Assembly: GCA_903872005.1 (NCBI GenBank)
Contig: CAIQJD010000382.1
Span: 1 to 7,051 of the forward strand
Length of the DNA stretch: 7,051 nucleotides
DNA from: an uncultured bacterium
Lineage (GTDB): Bacteria; Chloroflexota; Anaerolineae; JACIWP01
Reading direction: 5' to 3'
Each line of letters begins with the position of its first letter. Position 1 is the stretch's first letter. The position numbers and the translations under genes are program-made. Below the pieces are notes generated by a model. It had not been told where the DNA came from, did no database searches, and worked only from the letters and a program-made list of their open reading frames with translations. Below are positions 6,176-7,051 of this stretch, one piece after another.

Positions 6176-7051
6176 ACACCTTCTTTTCGGACAGGACTTC
6201 GCCCAACAGGCCGGTAGGACGGAAGATCAAGATCAGCACCAGGATCGTGAACCCGATGACATCCTTGAGCTGAAAAGGCATATCGAGCACCGCCGGCGCG
6301 ACCGATTCAATCACGCCGAGCAAGATGCCGCCCAACATCGCGCCAGGCACATTGCCAATGCCGCCCAAGACGGCGGCCGTGAACGCCTTGATGCCGGGGA
6401 GGAAACCGATGTAGTGGTAGATGATGCCGTTGTGCAGACCCCACATGACGCCGGCCGAGCCGGCCAGCACACCGCTGATGGCGAACGTGTTGACGATGAC
6501 GCGATCCACGTTAATGCCCATCAAGGCCGCGGTCGCCTTGTCTTCTGCCACGGCGCGCATCGCCCGCCCCATGCGCGTGCGCTGCACCAGCGTGTACAGT
6601 CCGACCATCAACACAATGGACATCACGAACGTCAGGACGCCGGTATAGGTCACGAGCACCTCTTGCCCGGACACCACGACGGTCCAACCGAGTCCGCGAT
6701 CCAGCATATCGGGGTTGAAATAGGTGTGCTTGGCCGAACCGAACATCAGTTGCGCGGCAACTTGCAGGAAGAGAGACGCGCCAATGGCGCTGATGAGCGG
6801 CACCAGACGCGGGGCTTGACGCAGCGGACGATAGGCGATGCGTTCCAGAGTGACGCCGCAAATCATAGAGGTGAGTGCGCCGACGATGAACGTGATGACG
6901 ATGGCGAGGAGAGGTTGGCGATTCGAAAAGCCCAGCCGGCCCATAATTTCCAGCGCAAAATAGCCGGCAAACGCGCCCAGCATCATGATCTCGCCGTGCG
7001 CGAAGTTGATCATGAAGAGGATGCCGTAGACGAGGGTATAACCCAGCGCGA
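6174..7051 (-). CDS. livH: Branched-chain amino-acid ABC transporter permease LivH (partial, N-terminus outside window)
   Basis: The visible 291 residues are an inner-membrane permease that pairs with LivM. The frame is open to the window edge, and the residues before the first in-window ATG read ALGYTLVYGILF, which match the conserved LivH opening. The ATG at 7013 is therefore internal and the true start lies a short way beyond 7051. The hallmark MINFAHGE follows at visible residues 13-20. Further family features are the ATPase-docking loop RMGRAMRAVAEDKATAALMG, then FTAAVLGGIGNVPGAMLGG, and a C-terminal IFRPTGLLGE. Several hydrophobic membrane segments lie between these. The gene ends 9 nt before livM, and its stop codon overlaps the livM ribosome-binding site. 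Probably only one or two dozen residues are missing. No solute-binding protein for this channel is in the window; it may lie upstream. Confidence 0.96.
   Translation of the reverse strand, partial: ALGYTLVYGILFMINFAHGEIMMLGAFAGYFALEIMGRLGFSNRQPLLAIVITFIVGALTSMICGVTLERIAYRPLRQAPRLVPLISAIGASLFLQVAAQLMFGSAKHTYFNPDMLDRGLGWTVVVSGQEVLVTYTGVLTFVMSIVLMVGLYTLVQRTRMGRAMRAVAEDKATAALMGINVDRVIVNTFAISGVLAGSAGVMWGLHNGIIYHYIGFLPGIKAFTAAVLGGIGNVPGAMLGGILLGVIESVAPAVLDMPFQLKDVIGFTILVLILIFRPTGLLGEVLSEKKV

Noticed and set aside
1..7051. CRISPR arrays, insertion-sequence ends, tRNA or rRNA genes, phage genes
   Set aside because: No regularly spaced repeats, transposase frames, RNA-gene signatures or integration-site repeats were seen, and the genes fill the window almost completely.

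Overview
This window is a co-directional block of eight genes, all read from the minus strand, for amino-acid uptake. It holds two ABC importers with one metallo-beta-lactamase-fold hydrolase between them. The DNA is GC-rich (roughly 60 %). Intergenic gaps are short, the longest about 120 bases, and most starts have clear purine-rich Shine-Dalgarno sequences. The solute-binding protein is a lipoprotein with an LAGC lipobox. Together with the GC content and the long LivM, this would fit a Chloroflexota (Anaerolineae-like) bacterium, but that assignment is inference and weak. No mobile element, CRISPR array, tRNA or rRNA was seen.

Layout in the direction of transcription (high to low coordinates). 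First comes a LIV/HAAT-type importer: livH (7051-6174, its 5' end outside the window), livM (6164-4614), livG (4617-3826) and livF (3848-3135). These are tightly coupled, with a 9-nt gap, a 4-nt overlap and a 23-nt overlap. No solute-binding protein for this importer lies in the window. A terminator-like hairpin with a five-T run follows livF and ends right at the start of the next gene, an MBL-fold hydrolase (3058-2162) with all four metal-binding motifs and a C-terminal winged-helix-like region. A 123-bp gap with two inverted repeats follows. Next comes a polar amino-acid importer in the order binding lipoprotein (2038-1268), permease (1163-321) and ATPase (305-1, cut by the window edge). 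A strong GC hairpin lies between the binding-protein and permease genes.

How the genes work together: LivH and LivM form the membrane channel and LivG and LivF the ATPase pair of a branched-chain amino-acid (or related amide) importer. The lipoprotein, HisM/GlnP-like permease and GlnQ/HisP-like ATPase form a second importer for a polar amino acid. The hydrolase has no evident link to either transporter apart from position.

For the hunt, I see no convincing new system; the gene content is ordinary transport. The points most worth a second look are a roughly nine-fold excess of the palindrome GCCGGC across the window (about 50 copies by hand count), an unusually long LivM whose extra N-terminal membrane region of about 185 residues is clearly translated, a perfect 10-bp inverted repeat ahead of the binding-protein gene, and hairpins placed at the gene boundaries.
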